Source of the DNA: Carnobacterium sp. 17-4
GTDB taxonomy: Bacteria > Bacillota > Bacilli > Lactobacillales > Carnobacteriaceae
Length of the DNA stretch: 64,000 nt
Reading direction: 5' to 3'
NCBI RefSeq assembly: GCF_000195575.1
Contig: NC_015391.1
Coordinates: forward strand, 2,158,363 to 2,222,362
Below, in pieces: positions 8,884 through 17,496 of the stretch. Positions within the stretch are counted from its first letter, which is position 1, and each line of letters starts with the position of its first letter. The position numbers and the translations under genes are program-made. The notes beneath the pieces were generated by a model. That model made no database searches, was not told where the DNA came from, and saw only the letters and a program-made list of their open reading frames with translations.

Positions 8884-9789
8884 TTATTTCTTCGTAACCT
8901 CATGACCGCCAAATTCATTTCTAAGCGCTGCAACTACTTTCCCAGTAAAAGTATCTTCTTCTAAAGAACGGTATCGCATCATTAATGAGAGTGCAATCAC
9001 AGGTGTTGGAACTTTTGCATCCAAAGCTGCTTCTACCGTCCATTTTCCTTCACCAGAAGATTGCATAATTCCTTTTATTTCATCAAGATGAGCATCTTTT
9101 TGAAAGGCACTTTCTGCCAGTTCCATTAGCCAGCTTCTAATGACCGATCCGTTATTCCATACTTTTGATACATCGGCCAAATCATATTCGAATTCACTCT
9201 TTTCAACAACTTCAAAACCTTCAGCCATCGCTTGCATCATGCCATATTCTATACCGTTGTGAACCATTTTCAAGTAATGGCCACTACCAGATTTCCCAGT
9301 ATATAAATACCCATCTTTTACACAAATACCTTTTAAAACGGGTTCAATCACTGCAAATGCTTCTGAATTGCCTCCAACCATTAAACAAGTACCTGCATTT
9401 GCACCGCTCGTACCACCTGATGTTCCCATATCTAAGAAATGAATGCCTTTTGTTGCAGATACATTAGCATGTCGGATGGAATCTTTGTAGTGTGAATTTC
9501 CTCCGTCAATGATGATATCATTTGCTTCCAATAACTCATTCACTTCACTTAAAACAGCCTCTAATGGATCTCCTGCTGGAACCATAATCCATATAATTTT
9601 AGTTTGATTAAGACTACCAACCAATTCTTTTAAGTCCTTCACGGTTTTGATTCCATTTGCATCAGCTTGTTTTCTTACTGCTTCTATACTGTCGTAACCT
9701 ACCACATGATGGCCATTTTTTTGTAAGTTTAAGGCTAAATTGTAACCCATTTTTCCTAATCCAACTAATCCAATTTCCAATTTCACCAC
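8884..9789 (-). CDS. gnd: 6-phosphogluconate dehydrogenase, decarboxylating (short type)
   Basis: The 301-residue enzyme begins with the Rossmann motif GLVGLGKMGYNLALNL and has IDGGNSHYKDS, FLDMGTSGGTSGA and KMVHNGIEYGMMQA, the 6-phosphogluconate and catalytic Lys/Asn motifs. The length matches the short (YqeC/GntZ-like, often NAD-dependent) class rather than the ~470-residue class. It oxidises 6-phosphogluconate to ribulose-5-phosphate. It is divergent from an RpiR-family regulator with direct repeats in the shared promoter region, so it is probably controlled by that protein. It could serve gluconate use, but no gluconate kinase or permease is in this window. Confidence 0.9.
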   Translation of the reverse strand: MVKLEIGLVGLGKMGYNLALNLQKNGHHVVGYDSIEAVRKQADANGIKTVKDLKELVGSLNQTKIIWIMVPAGDPLEAVLSEVNELLEANDIIIDGGNSHYKDSIRHANVSATKGIHFLDMGTSGGTSGANAGTCLMVGGNSEAFAVIEPVLKGICVKDGYLYTGKSGSGHYLKMVHNGIEYGMMQAMAEGFEVVEKSEFEYDLADVSKVWNNGSVIRSWLMELAESAFQKDAHLDEIKGIMQSSGEGKWTVEAALDAKVPTPVIALSLMMRYRSLEEDTFTGKVVAALRNEFGGHEVTKK

Positions 9790-9819
9790 TCCTTATGTAT
9801 TTATGGTTTCAGTATATGG

Positions 9820-9863
9820 AATATTTTTTCTTTTTGCAACCATTTAAAAAAATATTTTTTCTT
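9820..9863. promoter_or_regulatory. Two 13-bp direct repeats between gnd and the RpiR gene
   Basis: AATATTTTTTCTT occurs at 9820-9832 and 9851-9863, 31 bp apart (about three helical turns). An extended -10 TGCTATACT for the RpiR gene lies just downstream. These are candidate RpiR-family operators; the low complexity limits confidence. Confidence 0.45.
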
Positions 9864-9911
9864 AGCGGTTTTATGCTATACTTATTTAAACTCTTTTAAG
9901 TAGGTGGAAAT

Positions 9912-10760
9912 ATGAAAACACAAGATATTAACTTAAAAATCAAATCAATCTATCGCGATTTAAGCAGCAAAGAAAAAATGATTGCAGATTTCATTCTTCT
10001 ACATCCTGAAGAAGTAATGCACGGAACCATCAGCAACATTTCAGATACGATCCAAGTTGCGGATGCTACTTTTTTTCGATTTTGTAAACGCTTAGGTTAT
10101 AACGGTTTCCAAGATTTCAAAATTGCCTTAGCTTCAGAAAAAGTAACGAGTTCTTTGTCTATACACGAAAATATTTCTAAAGAAGACAATGAATTACTGA
10201 TGGCACAAAAAGTTTTTGATTCCAATATCAAGTCCTTAAACGACACAAAAAAATTATTAGACGAGCAAGAGCTCATCAAAGCTGTCCAGTTTTTAACGGC
10301 TGCTAAAACGGTCGGTTTCTTTGGCGTTGGCGGCTCTAGTATTATTGCAATGGACGCTTACCATAAATTTTTGCGTACCCCACTAAACTCTACCTATACA
10401 CAAGATACTCATATCCAAATGATGCAAGCTTCTCGTTTAACCGAAAACGATTGTGCGATTATTATTTCCCATTCTGGTATCACAAAAGACACGATTCAGT
10501 TGGCTGAAATTATTAAAGAAAAAAGAGCCAAAGCGATCATTATTACAAGTTATTCACTTTCTCCTTTAGCGAAGTTCGCAGATGCTTTGTTATTATCAAC
10601 CGCTGAAGAAACGGACTATCGTTCCGAGGCCTTAACTTCTCGTATCACACAACTAAGTTTAATAGACGCTTTATTTGTTAGTATTATGTTCAAAACAGGC
10701 GATTTTGCAACACATTCCCTAGAGGAAGTCCGCAAAGTAATTTCTCAAACCAAACTCTGA
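9912..10760 (+). CDS. MurR/RpiR-family transcriptional regulator (HTH-SIS)
   Basis: The 282-residue protein has an N-terminal HTH_6 domain (about 1-77; IADFILLHPEEVMHGTISNI, then ADATFFRFCKRLGYNGF) and a SIS sugar-phosphate domain (about 125-260; GFFGVGGSSIIAMDA and IIISHSGITKDTI). Members sense phosphosugars through the SIS domain. Its divergence from gnd makes 6-phosphogluconate or a related pentose/hexonate phosphate a reasonable ligand, by inference only. No terminator is obvious directly after it. Confidence 0.88.
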   Translation: MKTQDINLKIKSIYRDLSSKEKMIADFILLHPEEVMHGTISNISDTIQVADATFFRFCKRLGYNGFQDFKIALASEKVTSSLSIHENISKEDNELLMAQKVFDSNIKSLNDTKKLLDEQELIKAVQFLTAAKTVGFFGVGGSSIIAMDAYHKFLRTPLNSTYTQDTHIQMMQASRLTENDCAIIISHSGITKDTIQLAEIIKEKRAKAIIITSYSLSPLAKFADALLLSTAEETDYRSEALTSRITQLSLIDALFVSIMFKTGDFATHSLEEVRKVISQTKL

Positions 10761-10990
10761 TAATTACTTAAGTCCTGTACGTAAATCTCCTATCAAGTTT
10801 AATCGTTTGAATTGGTACAATTATGGATTTGAAATACTCTCAAAATTTAATTTTTTAAGACTCATGCTTGAATAAAAATCACTAGTAAACGTTTTCTTTT
10901 CCCAAGTTCTTTCCTTTGCTTTCAGTTGTTTTTATTTTATATAATGAGTGTGAATCATACAAAACAAATCTTAGGGAGGAATAGAATATT

Positions 10991-11917
10991 ATGAGTAAAT
11001 TTGTAAAAGGAAGTTACCTCACCATAGAAGAAGCAAGAATAGCTGTTGATGAAGTTGCGAGTGAAGGTTATGACAGAAATTTAATCACTCTTGTCACAAA
11101 TAGGGAAACTGCTGATACTTTGCCTAATGATTTAGATGTAGGAGTTTCTACCGAGCATTCAGAAAAAAACGAAGAGGAAGATGAGTCTTTCATAGATAAA
11201 GTGAAACATCTCTTTTCTTCTGATGACGATACTGATGACCAAACGATTGATTCAACCGATGAAGGTTATGAAGCGGATGAAGCTGTCTTAATCGAGTACA
11301 AGGATGAGATTAGCAATGGGTCTATTGTTGTTCTTGTAGATGATTTTGGCCTTGAACCCGGTGCACAAGACTTTGAAAACAGCACACCATCTGGTAAAGC
11401 AGAAACCTCTAATACTGTACCGCCTTCTGATTCAATAGATACTGCTGATACACTAGACACAATCGACACGACAGATTATTCCACATTGGACGCTACAACA
11501 GAAGATCCTTCATTAACAGATGATGAAAGAATTCAACTTAAAGAAGAGCGTTTAGATGTTGATACGACAGAAGTTCAAACTGGCGAAGTAACCATTAACA
11601 AAACGGTTGATGAAGAAACAAAAACCGTTGATGTACCTGTCAAACACGAAGAAGTCACTATTGAAAGACATCCTGTAACGGATAGTACTCCTGTAGAGGA
11701 GTCACTTGAACTAGACGAGAAAACAATTGTTATACCAGTGACAGAGGAACAGATTGACGTTACCAAACGTTCCGTTGTTACTGATGAAGTAACCATCAAT
11801 AAAGATACTAAAGAAGACGTCAAAGAAGTTACGGATACTGTTCGTAAAGAGAATTTAGATGTACAAACACATGGAGATGTTAGAGTTGAAGATGAAGATG
11901 ACACTACACCTCTATAA
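10991..11917 (+). CDS. YflT-like plus DUF2382 stress-type protein
   Basis: The 308-residue protein is very acidic. Residues 1-120 resemble the YflT/general stress protein 17M-like domain (GSYLTIEEARIAVDEV, YDRNLITLVTNRE). Residues 182-290 form a DUF2382 domain with the repeating beta pattern LKEERLDVDTTEVQTGEV and PVKHEEVTIERHPV. An Asp/Thr/Ser-rich linker (about 125-180) joins them. No signal peptide or membrane segment is visible. Both domains recur in stress-inducible proteins of low-GC Gram-positives, but the function is unknown. GGGAGG lies 11 bases before the ATG, with TATAAT near 10938 as the likely -10. Confidence 0.85.
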   Translation: MSKFVKGSYLTIEEARIAVDEVASEGYDRNLITLVTNRETADTLPNDLDVGVSTEHSEKNEEEDESFIDKVKHLFSSDDDTDDQTIDSTDEGYEADEAVLIEYKDEISNGSIVVLVDDFGLEPGAQDFENSTPSGKAETSNTVPPSDSIDTADTLDTIDTTDYSTLDATTEDPSLTDDERIQLKEERLDVDTTEVQTGEVTINKTVDEETKTVDVPVKHEEVTIERHPVTDSTPVEESLELDEKTIVIPVTEEQIDVTKRSVVTDEVTINKDTKEDVKEVTDTVRKENLDVQTHGDVRVEDEDDTTPL

Positions 11918-11948
11918 AATAAAGTGATTTTTCTAGATTGAAGAAATG

Positions 11949-11988
11949 AAAGCATCAATAGAGGAATTTCCTTATTGGTGCTTTTTTT
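11949..11988 (+). terminator. Terminator of the DUF2382 gene
   Basis: AAAGCATCAATA and TATTGGTGCTTT arms are followed by a T-run. Confidence 0.8.
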
Positions 11989-12106
11989 GATACCTACCTC
12001 TGTTTATATAGAGAATAAATATGAAACTTTCAATAGAAAAAGAGCTTATTTGTTCCATTCTAATAAATAAGACATCTTAAACTATCATACATGAGGAGGA
12101 ACTGTT

Positions 12107-12904
12107 ATGGATTTGGGTATTTCAGGAAAAATTGCATTAGTCACTGGCGCTGACTCAGGCATTGGCTGGGAAACTGCGCGTATTCTTTTAGAAGAAGGTG
12201 CATCAGTCATCCTCACTGATAAAGATCCAGAAAAATTAGCTATAGCTGCAGAAAGAATTGGACATCCGAATCAAGTTTTCTTTTACCCCGCAGATATCAC
12301 AAATATAGAAGAGTTAAAAAAACTTCATCAAAAAATTGCTGCAAAAATTGGAAAGATTGATATTCTAGTTCAGTCTGCAGGCATCACAGGCGCTCAGGGG
12401 CTTTTCCACGAATTAGACGACGAAGGCTGGACAACAACTCTAGAAGTGGATCTACTTGGCCCTGTTCGTTTGGTAAATGAGTTTCTGCCCGACTTAAGAG
12501 CTGGCGGTTGGGGAAGACTCGTCTTCCTTGCTTCTGAGGATGCGGTCCAACCTTATGATGATGAACTTCCATATTGTTGTGCAAAAGCTGGTATTCTTGC
12601 ACTATCAAAAGGACTTTCACGAACATATGCCCGTGAAGGTCTATTAGTCAATTCTGTTTCACCTGCTTTTATCGAAACCCCGATGACGGATGCGATGATG
12701 GAAAAACGATCTGAAGAATTAAAGGTCTCAAAAGATGAAGCTATTCAATCTTTCCTTGACCAAAAGAGGCCTTATCTTGAACTTAAGCGTCGTGGTCAAA
12801 CAGAAGAAGTCGCTGCAGTTATTGCCTTTCTATGCTCGGATAAAGCTTCGTTTGTAAATGGCTCAAATTACCGTGTAGATGCAGGTTCTGTAGCAACAAT
12901 TTAG
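12107..12904 (+). CDS. SDR-family NAD(P)-dependent oxidoreductase
   Basis: A classical short-chain dehydrogenase of 265 residues: TGADSGIG cofactor motif, an Asp at the end of beta-2 (LTDKDPEK) suggesting NAD(H), a catalytic Ser in FLASEDA, YCCAK as the YxxxK motif, and VNSVSPAFIETPM. The usual NNAG is QSAG. Substrate unknown. GAGGAGG precedes the ATG. It is 23 bases upstream of an FAD-dependent oxidoreductase in the same direction, sharing one terminator, so the pair is an operon and may act in one redox pathway. Confidence 0.88.
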   Translation: MDLGISGKIALVTGADSGIGWETARILLEEGASVILTDKDPEKLAIAAERIGHPNQVFFYPADITNIEELKKLHQKIAAKIGKIDILVQSAGITGAQGLFHELDDEGWTTTLEVDLLGPVRLVNEFLPDLRAGGWGRLVFLASEDAVQPYDDELPYCCAKAGILALSKGLSRTYAREGLLVNSVSPAFIETPMTDAMMEKRSEELKVSKDEAIQSFLDQKRPYLELKRRGQTEEVAAVIAFLCSDKASFVNGSNYRVDAGSVATI

Positions 12905-12927
12905 CAACCAAAGTGGAGGTATAAATC

Positions 12928-14154
12928 ATGGAAAATTACACGACAAAAAAATTAAATCCTAAAGTTTCAGCTAACTATTACGATTATTTAATTATTGGTG
13001 GAGGAATGGCTGCAGATACGGCAGCTAGAGGTATTCGAGAACATGATGCATTTGGCAGTATTGGAATGCTTTCTTCCGATAGCGATGAACCTTATACAAG
13101 ACCAGCTTTATCTAAAAAATTATGGACTGATCCATCATTCGCTGAAGATCAAATTACACTTAATACTGCAAAAGAAACTAAAGATGTAACACTAAGATTA
13201 AATACCACTGTTTCCGCTATTGAGCGAGATCAGCATAGAGTTCAACTAAAAGATGGCACATCAATTGGTTATAAAAAATTACTACTCGTTACGGGCGGAG
13301 AGCCAAAAAAAATTGATGGCCCAGAGGATGAACATGTGATTTTATTTAGAGAATGGTCTGATTATCGACGTCTACGTGATTTTTCAGGAAATAATCAACA
13401 TGTTGTAGTTGTAGGCGGTGGATATATTGGATCAGAACTAGCCGCTGGCTTGATTCAAAACAACACGAAAGTGACGCTTATTTATCCTGATGAGGTGTTA
13501 GGAGGCAGTCAATTTCCGAGCGAACTAGCAAAAGAATATGAAAATTCTTTCCGCGAAGCCGGTGTGAAACTTTTAAATGGTAGACGTGCTGATTCTTATA
13601 CAAAAGAAGATGGAAAGTTTATTCTTCAACTTAATGATGGTTCTACTGTTGAAGGCGATACAATCGTTATTGGATTAGGTGTATCACCGCGTGTTTCACT
13701 AGCTGAAAATAGTGGTCTTAAAGTAGAAGATGGTGTATACGTTGATGAACAATTGCGTACAACTGATCCAGATATTTGGGCTGCTGGTGATATTGCCTAT
13801 TATCCGGATAGAATTTTGGGTAGAACTCGTATCGAGCATGTGGATCATGCCCGAGAATCTGGTAAAGTAGCCGGTAAAGCAATGGCTGGTTCAACTGATT
13901 CTTATGCTTATACACCTTACTTCTATTCTGTGGTTTTCTCTATTTCATGGAAAGCAATTGGCACATTGGACTCTTCCTTAACTACGCTAATTGATGAAGT
14001 CGGTAATGGTAAAGTAGTTTATTACTTAGAGGATGATCTTCCTGTAGGCATTTTAACTTGGAATGTAGAGCCTGATTTAGATAAGGTGCGTGCAGTCCTA
14101 AGCAATCCACCTATTGATCCACAATCATTAAAGGGACTAATTCAAGATAAATAG
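12928..14154 (+). CDS. FAD-dependent pyridine nucleotide-disulfide-type oxidoreductase (AIF/ferredoxin-reductase-like)
   Basis: The 408-residue protein has an FAD-binding YLIIGGGMAADTAARGI motif (about 20-40), an NAD(P)-binding VVVVGGGYIGSELAAGL motif (about 150-170) and the second FAD motif DIWAAGDIAYYP. There is no redox-active Cys pair and no NADH-oxidase-type single Cys, which places it with ferredoxin/rubredoxin reductases and AIF-like proteins. The C-terminal domain (about 320-400) fits a reductase dimer domain. The electron partner is unknown; the upstream SDR gene is co-transcribed. Confidence 0.87.
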   Translation: MENYTTKKLNPKVSANYYDYLIIGGGMAADTAARGIREHDAFGSIGMLSSDSDEPYTRPALSKKLWTDPSFAEDQITLNTAKETKDVTLRLNTTVSAIERDQHRVQLKDGTSIGYKKLLLVTGGEPKKIDGPEDEHVILFREWSDYRRLRDFSGNNQHVVVVGGGYIGSELAAGLIQNNTKVTLIYPDEVLGGSQFPSELAKEYENSFREAGVKLLNGRRADSYTKEDGKFILQLNDGSTVEGDTIVIGLGVSPRVSLAENSGLKVEDGVYVDEQLRTTDPDIWAAGDIAYYPDRILGRTRIEHVDHARESGKVAGKAMAGSTDSYAYTPYFYSVVFSISWKAIGTLDSSLTTLIDEVGNGKVVYYLEDDLPVGILTWNVEPDLDKVRAVLSNPPIDPQSLKGLIQDK

Positions 14155-14165
14155 TAACCGTTATT

Positions 14166-14221
14166 AAAATAGCTTCACTATCTAACTGATTGAATTCTGC
14201 TTAGATAGCGAGGCTATTTTA
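14166..14221. terminator. Bidirectional terminator between the FAD oxidoreductase and thioredoxin-like genes
   Basis: AAAATAGC, CTATCTAA and TTAGATAG, GCTATTTT form a long stem ending in T-runs on both strands. The stop codon of the minus-strand gene (14219-14221) is part of it. Confidence 0.88.
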
Positions 14222-14557
14222 TCTACTTGTAAAATTTTCACTAACTTGCTGAAACTTATTATGCAATTCATCCATTACAACGAATCGTGCTTCACGAATA
14301 ACTTCCTTCCCTTCACTAAATAACAATAATGCTGGAACACTAAATACTGTAAATTGGCTAGCTACTTCAGGAATAGTATCTGCACTGACTTGAATAGGTC
14401 GAATAGCCGGAAATTCTTTTAACATATTTTGTACTTGTGGCTGAATAGCATGACAGATTCCACAATCTTCTCTTGAAATATAAACAAAAGCAAGAGAATT
14501 TTCATTGATAAATTGGACAACTTGATCCATAGATGTTGCTTGAGTAAATGAATTCAT
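14219..14557 (-). CDS. Thioredoxin-family protein (CGIC active site)
   Basis: The 112-residue protein has a thioredoxin fold with YISREDCGICHAIQPQV as active site (CxxC = CGIC) and the cis-proline motif SVPALLLF. The CGIC dipeptide differs from the CGPC of classical thioredoxin and is typical of small accessory thioredoxins of Bacilli. There is no signal peptide, so it is cytosolic. The ribosome site is weak (AAGAAGA). It may be transcribed as a single gene ending at the shared terminator. Confidence 0.85.
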   Translation of the reverse strand: MNSFTQATSMDQVVQFINENSLAFVYISREDCGICHAIQPQVQNMLKEFPAIRPIQVSADTIPEVASQFTVFSVPALLLFSEGKEVIREARFVVMDELHNKFQQVSENFTSR

Positions 14558-14647
14558 TTTTTAATCTTCTTTCTATAAGTTAACTATCCATTATAAGATT
14601 TTTGATAAGAATTAGTTTCACAGCTCCAAAAACAGTACGAAAACTGA

Positions 14648-15199
14648 TTAAGATAAGTAGTCTTGTTTGAGAATAGAGTAATGAACATCATCTACATATA
14701 GTTTTTTGTGAATTCTATTTTTCCTTAACGTTCCTTCATAAGTCATACCTAAGCGTTCCATTACTTTTCCAGATACTGGATTTTCACTATCATGGTAAGC
14801 AAAAATTCGTTCCAGTCCCAATTTTTCAAATCCTAGCTCAAGAATCATTTTCCCTGCTTCTGTAATGTACCCATTTCCCCAATATTTTTTATTTAATGTG
14901 TATCCAATCTCCGCGCTATAATTTTCTTTTTTTACTCTGAAATCAATTGTACCAATCATCTTTTCAGTTTCTTTCAAAATAATGGCGTATTTCCCAAGCG
15001 GTTCTTTCATAAAATAATTAGCAATATTTCTTCTCGTTTCTTCTAAATTCTGATGCTTTTCAAAAACAAAACGAACAGTTTCTTCATCAGAAGCATATTC
15101 ATACATATCTTCCGCATCCGACAAAACAACTGGTCGCAAAAGGATACGGGTTCCTTCTAAGTGATTGTTACAACTTAGTACATAACTATATTCTTCCAT
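14648..15199 (-). CDS. GNAT-family N-acetyltransferase (RimJ/RimL type)
   Basis: The 183-residue protein matches the RimJ/RimL branch: GTRILLRPVVLSDAEDMYEYASDEETVRFV, a GYTLNKKYWGNGYITEA acetyl-CoA loop and the terminal NPVSGKVMERLGMTYEGTLR motif. It transfers an acetyl group to an amine of a protein N-terminus or small molecule; the substrate cannot be read from sequence. It is monocistronic and has no clear terminator. Confidence 0.87.
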   Translation of the reverse strand: MEEYSYVLSCNNHLEGTRILLRPVVLSDAEDMYEYASDEETVRFVFEKHQNLEETRRNIANYFMKEPLGKYAIILKETEKMIGTIDFRVKKENYSAEIGYTLNKKYWGNGYITEAGKMILELGFEKLGLERIFAYHDSENPVSGKVMERLGMTYEGTLRKNRIHKKLYVDDVHYSILKQDYLS

Positions 15200-15426
15200 T
15201 CACTCCACCCCATTTCTCTTTTAATTTAGCAGGATAGATTCGGTCAGTCAACCCTAACGGATTTATTGTTGTTCATAAAGCCTTAACATTTCATTTAACT
15301 GTTAATTGTTGACAATAGTTCATAAATTCGTAAACTTAATGAGAACCCTTACAAATGGCTAGCGTTATTTTTTAAACTACCAATTTATCCGTCTATTCAA
15401 AACTACTAAAGTTGGGAGGGAGCGTT

Positions 15427-16392
15427 ATGATTTCAATTGTTGTTCCCATTCGTAATGTTGAAAAATCTTTAACTAAGTGCTTACAAAGTATTAAAGATCA
15501 GACTTATCATAATTTGCAAGTCATTTTAATTGATATTGATTCAATTGATAAAAGTGGTGAAATTTGTGAAAAATTCGCAAAAATCGATTCTAGATTCACT
15601 GTTATCCACCTTCCGAACAGCAATCTTTCTGTGGCAAAGAACATTGGGCTATCCCATGCTACGGGAGAATATATTTGCTTTATTAATGCTGTTGATTGGA
15701 TTGACGCAGAAATGTTGGAACACCTCATTACGACGAATAGCCTATTTAATGCCGACATGATTACTTGCCGATACTATGAAGATACTATCTCAGAACTCTA
15801 TCTCGTTCCTGGTCCTGATGAAATAAGAACTCTATCAAAAAATGAAGCCCTTCAACTCTGTCTAGCTCAAACTAGGGCTTATGGTTTTTTATGTAATAAA
15901 CTCTTTAAATTAGACTTATTCAACTCCTATCCCACTATCCGTTTTGATGAAAAAATAAGTTATTATGAAGATTTACTAGTCGCTATGCAATGTTTCTTAA
16001 AAAGCCAAACCATTATTTACAGCCCACCACCTCATTACCACTATTACCTTAGTCGTCATTTGCCAATAAGTGTGTTACAAAAAAAAGGGAAATTAACTGG
16101 GTTAACTGCAATAGAACAAGCCATTGATCTATTAACACAAGACCCTTCAATCGATACACGCATACTTAAAGATTACTATATCAAATTAACACTTTCTTCT
16201 TTATTTCTCTTAATCACCTTAGAGAATGCGAATAGCCCACTAATAAATGAACTTAAACAAAATTTATACCGCTATGGTTTGTATGAACACAAAGACAAAG
16301 ATTTAAGAAAATGCCATCTAATAACCCGTAGAAATATTGGACTAGGTAAAATTTACTGGGATATGTTCTACAAGAAAAAGTTGGCAGAATGA
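15427..16392 (+). CDS. GT2-family glycosyltransferase with altered catalytic motifs
   Basis: The 321-residue protein starts with ISIVVPIRNVEKSLTKCLQSI, the beginning of the GT-A fold of family 2. I placed the start at the ATG at 15427, which has GGGAGG 7 bases upstream. The normal nucleotide-binding VDDGSTD segment reads IDIDSID (36-41) and the metal-binding DSDDW reads NAVDW (87-91), so both sites are changed. Downstream ED motif YYEDLLVAM is present. There is no membrane helix. No polysaccharide genes neighbour it. It may be inactive or use another donor. Confidence 0.8.
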   Translation: MISIVVPIRNVEKSLTKCLQSIKDQTYHNLQVILIDIDSIDKSGEICEKFAKIDSRFTVIHLPNSNLSVAKNIGLSHATGEYICFINAVDWIDAEMLEHLITTNSLFNADMITCRYYEDTISELYLVPGPDEIRTLSKNEALQLCLAQTRAYGFLCNKLFKLDLFNSYPTIRFDEKISYYEDLLVAMQCFLKSQTIIYSPPPHYHYYLSRHLPISVLQKKGKLTGLTAIEQAIDLLTQDPSIDTRILKDYYIKLTLSSLFLLITLENANSPLINELKQNLYRYGLYEHKDKDLRKCHLITRRNIGLGKIYWDMFYKKKLAE

Positions 16393-16432
16393 TTAAGTTT
16401 AAAATACTATGAATAGGTGCTTTAGCCTTAAT

Positions 16433-16470
16433 AAAAAAGAGTCACTTCTGAAAAGGAGCTACTCTTTTTC
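16433..16470 (+). terminator. Terminator of the GT2 gene
   Basis: AAAAAAGAGT and ACTCTTTTTC arms with an imperfect inner stem. Confidence 0.7.
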
Positions 16471-16619
16471 TTTTATATTATAATTTTAAAATTTTACGTG
16501 CTTTATAAAAAGGAACCCGTTAGGAATAAAGTATTTGTTTGTATTACCATTTGTTATTTCCACATGTTATAATGGCAATTAGATTATAAAAAGATAACAA
16601 AAAGATTGGAGGAATTGTC

Positions 16620-17384
16620 ATCGTACACTCAACATTCGTAACTCATACCCTTTATCCTGCTTATCAAGACGTGGATTCTTTAGACAAAGCAATATTCCCT
16701 AGTAATATTAGTTTAGAAGAAGCTTACACTATGCAACACTTGTTTACAGCAGCAAAAGAACACAATGGTGAAAAACTTCAAGGGTATAAAATTAGTATGA
16801 CAAGTCCGGAAACGCAAGCTCTTTTTGATGCCTCTGAACCGTTATACGGGCAGTTAACAAGTAATCGGGTTCGTAACACCCTTTCGTTATCAAAAGATAC
16901 AGCCCATGCATTAATAGAATTGGAACTAGTCTTTCTTGTTCAAGAAAAACTCTCCTCTGAAGATTCAATTGAGGATATTCTTAAAAAGACTACAGTAGCA
17001 CCAGGGCTAGAGGTACCAGATTCTCGTTTCCAGGATTGGTTTCCAAAAATGTCCAAAGAACAGGTTTGTATCGATGGAGCAGTAGGCGGGTATGTTTGTT
17101 ATGGTTCATCAAAAAAAGCTACATATAAAGATTTAGACAATATACAAGGTCGATTGATTCATAATAATCAAATCATTGCACAAGACTCATCAAGAACTGT
17201 TATGGGGCATCCTGTAAAAGCAATAGAATGGTTGCTAAAAAAATTGAGTACACAAGGTCTTTCACTCCAACCTGGTATGTTTATTTCTTCTGGTACTTTT
17301 GTTATGCCTCAAGTGTTAGCTGCTGGTACCTATAAGGGAGAATTTGACCATTTTGGTACAGTAACTTTAACTATTTCTGAATAG
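16620..17384 (+). CDS. 2-keto-4-pentenoate hydratase / fumarylacetoacetate hydrolase-superfamily protein, probable ATC start
   Basis: The protein matches the MhpD-type hydratase family: SLEEAYTMQ, GYKISMTSPETQALF, ELELVFLVQEKL (acidic metal ligands), an APGLEVPDSRFQDW segment and GHPVKAIEWLLKKL, SSGTFVMP. The only good ribosome site, GGAGG at 16608-16612, is 7 bases before an in-frame ATC at 16620. The nearest standard start is GTG at 16671 with no ribosome site. Starting at 16620 puts AYTMQ at residue 35, close to residue 38 in E. coli MhpD, whereas GTG would truncate it. An ATG mutated to ATC, or a true ATC start, would explain this. A TATAAT (16570 area) with TG extension precedes it. Substrate unknown. 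Confidence 0.75.
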   Translation: MVHSTFVTHTLYPAYQDVDSLDKAIFPSNISLEEAYTMQHLFTAAKEHNGEKLQGYKISMTSPETQALFDASEPLYGQLTSNRVRNTLSLSKDTAHALIELELVFLVQEKLSSEDSIEDILKKTTVAPGLEVPDSRFQDWFPKMSKEQVCIDGAVGGYVCYGSSKKATYKDLDNIQGRLIHNNQIIAQDSSRTVMGHPVKAIEWLLKKLSTQGLSLQPGMFISSGTFVMPQVLAAGTYKGEFDHFGTVTLTISE

Positions 17385-17437
17385 AACTGTGAAGATTAGC
17401 CTACCTTTCTCCAAAGATAGCTAATAATGGAAGAAAT

Positions 17438-17485
17438 AAAAAAAGACTTGTTAAAGTGTTTACTCCCTTTAACAAGTCTTTTTAA
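17438..17485. terminator. Bidirectional terminator between the hydratase and DUF2798 genes
   Basis: Perfect arms AAAAAGACTTGTTAAAG and CTTTAACAAGTCTTTTT. Confidence 0.9.
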
Positions 17486-17496
17486 AATTCAACAAA

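Noticed and set aside
10900-10990. SigB-type promoter for the DUF2382 stress protein gene
   Set aside because: A TATAAT -10 is present and no GTTT...GGGTAT pattern was found.
11575-11958. Minus-strand 127-codon frame opposite the DUF2382 gene
   Set aside because: Ser/Thr/Val-rich mirror of the acidic repeats of the real gene; no ribosome site.
12107-14154. Fused or frameshifted SDR-oxidoreductase gene
   Set aside because: Each gene has its own start, ribosome site and stop; they are separate genes 23 bases apart.
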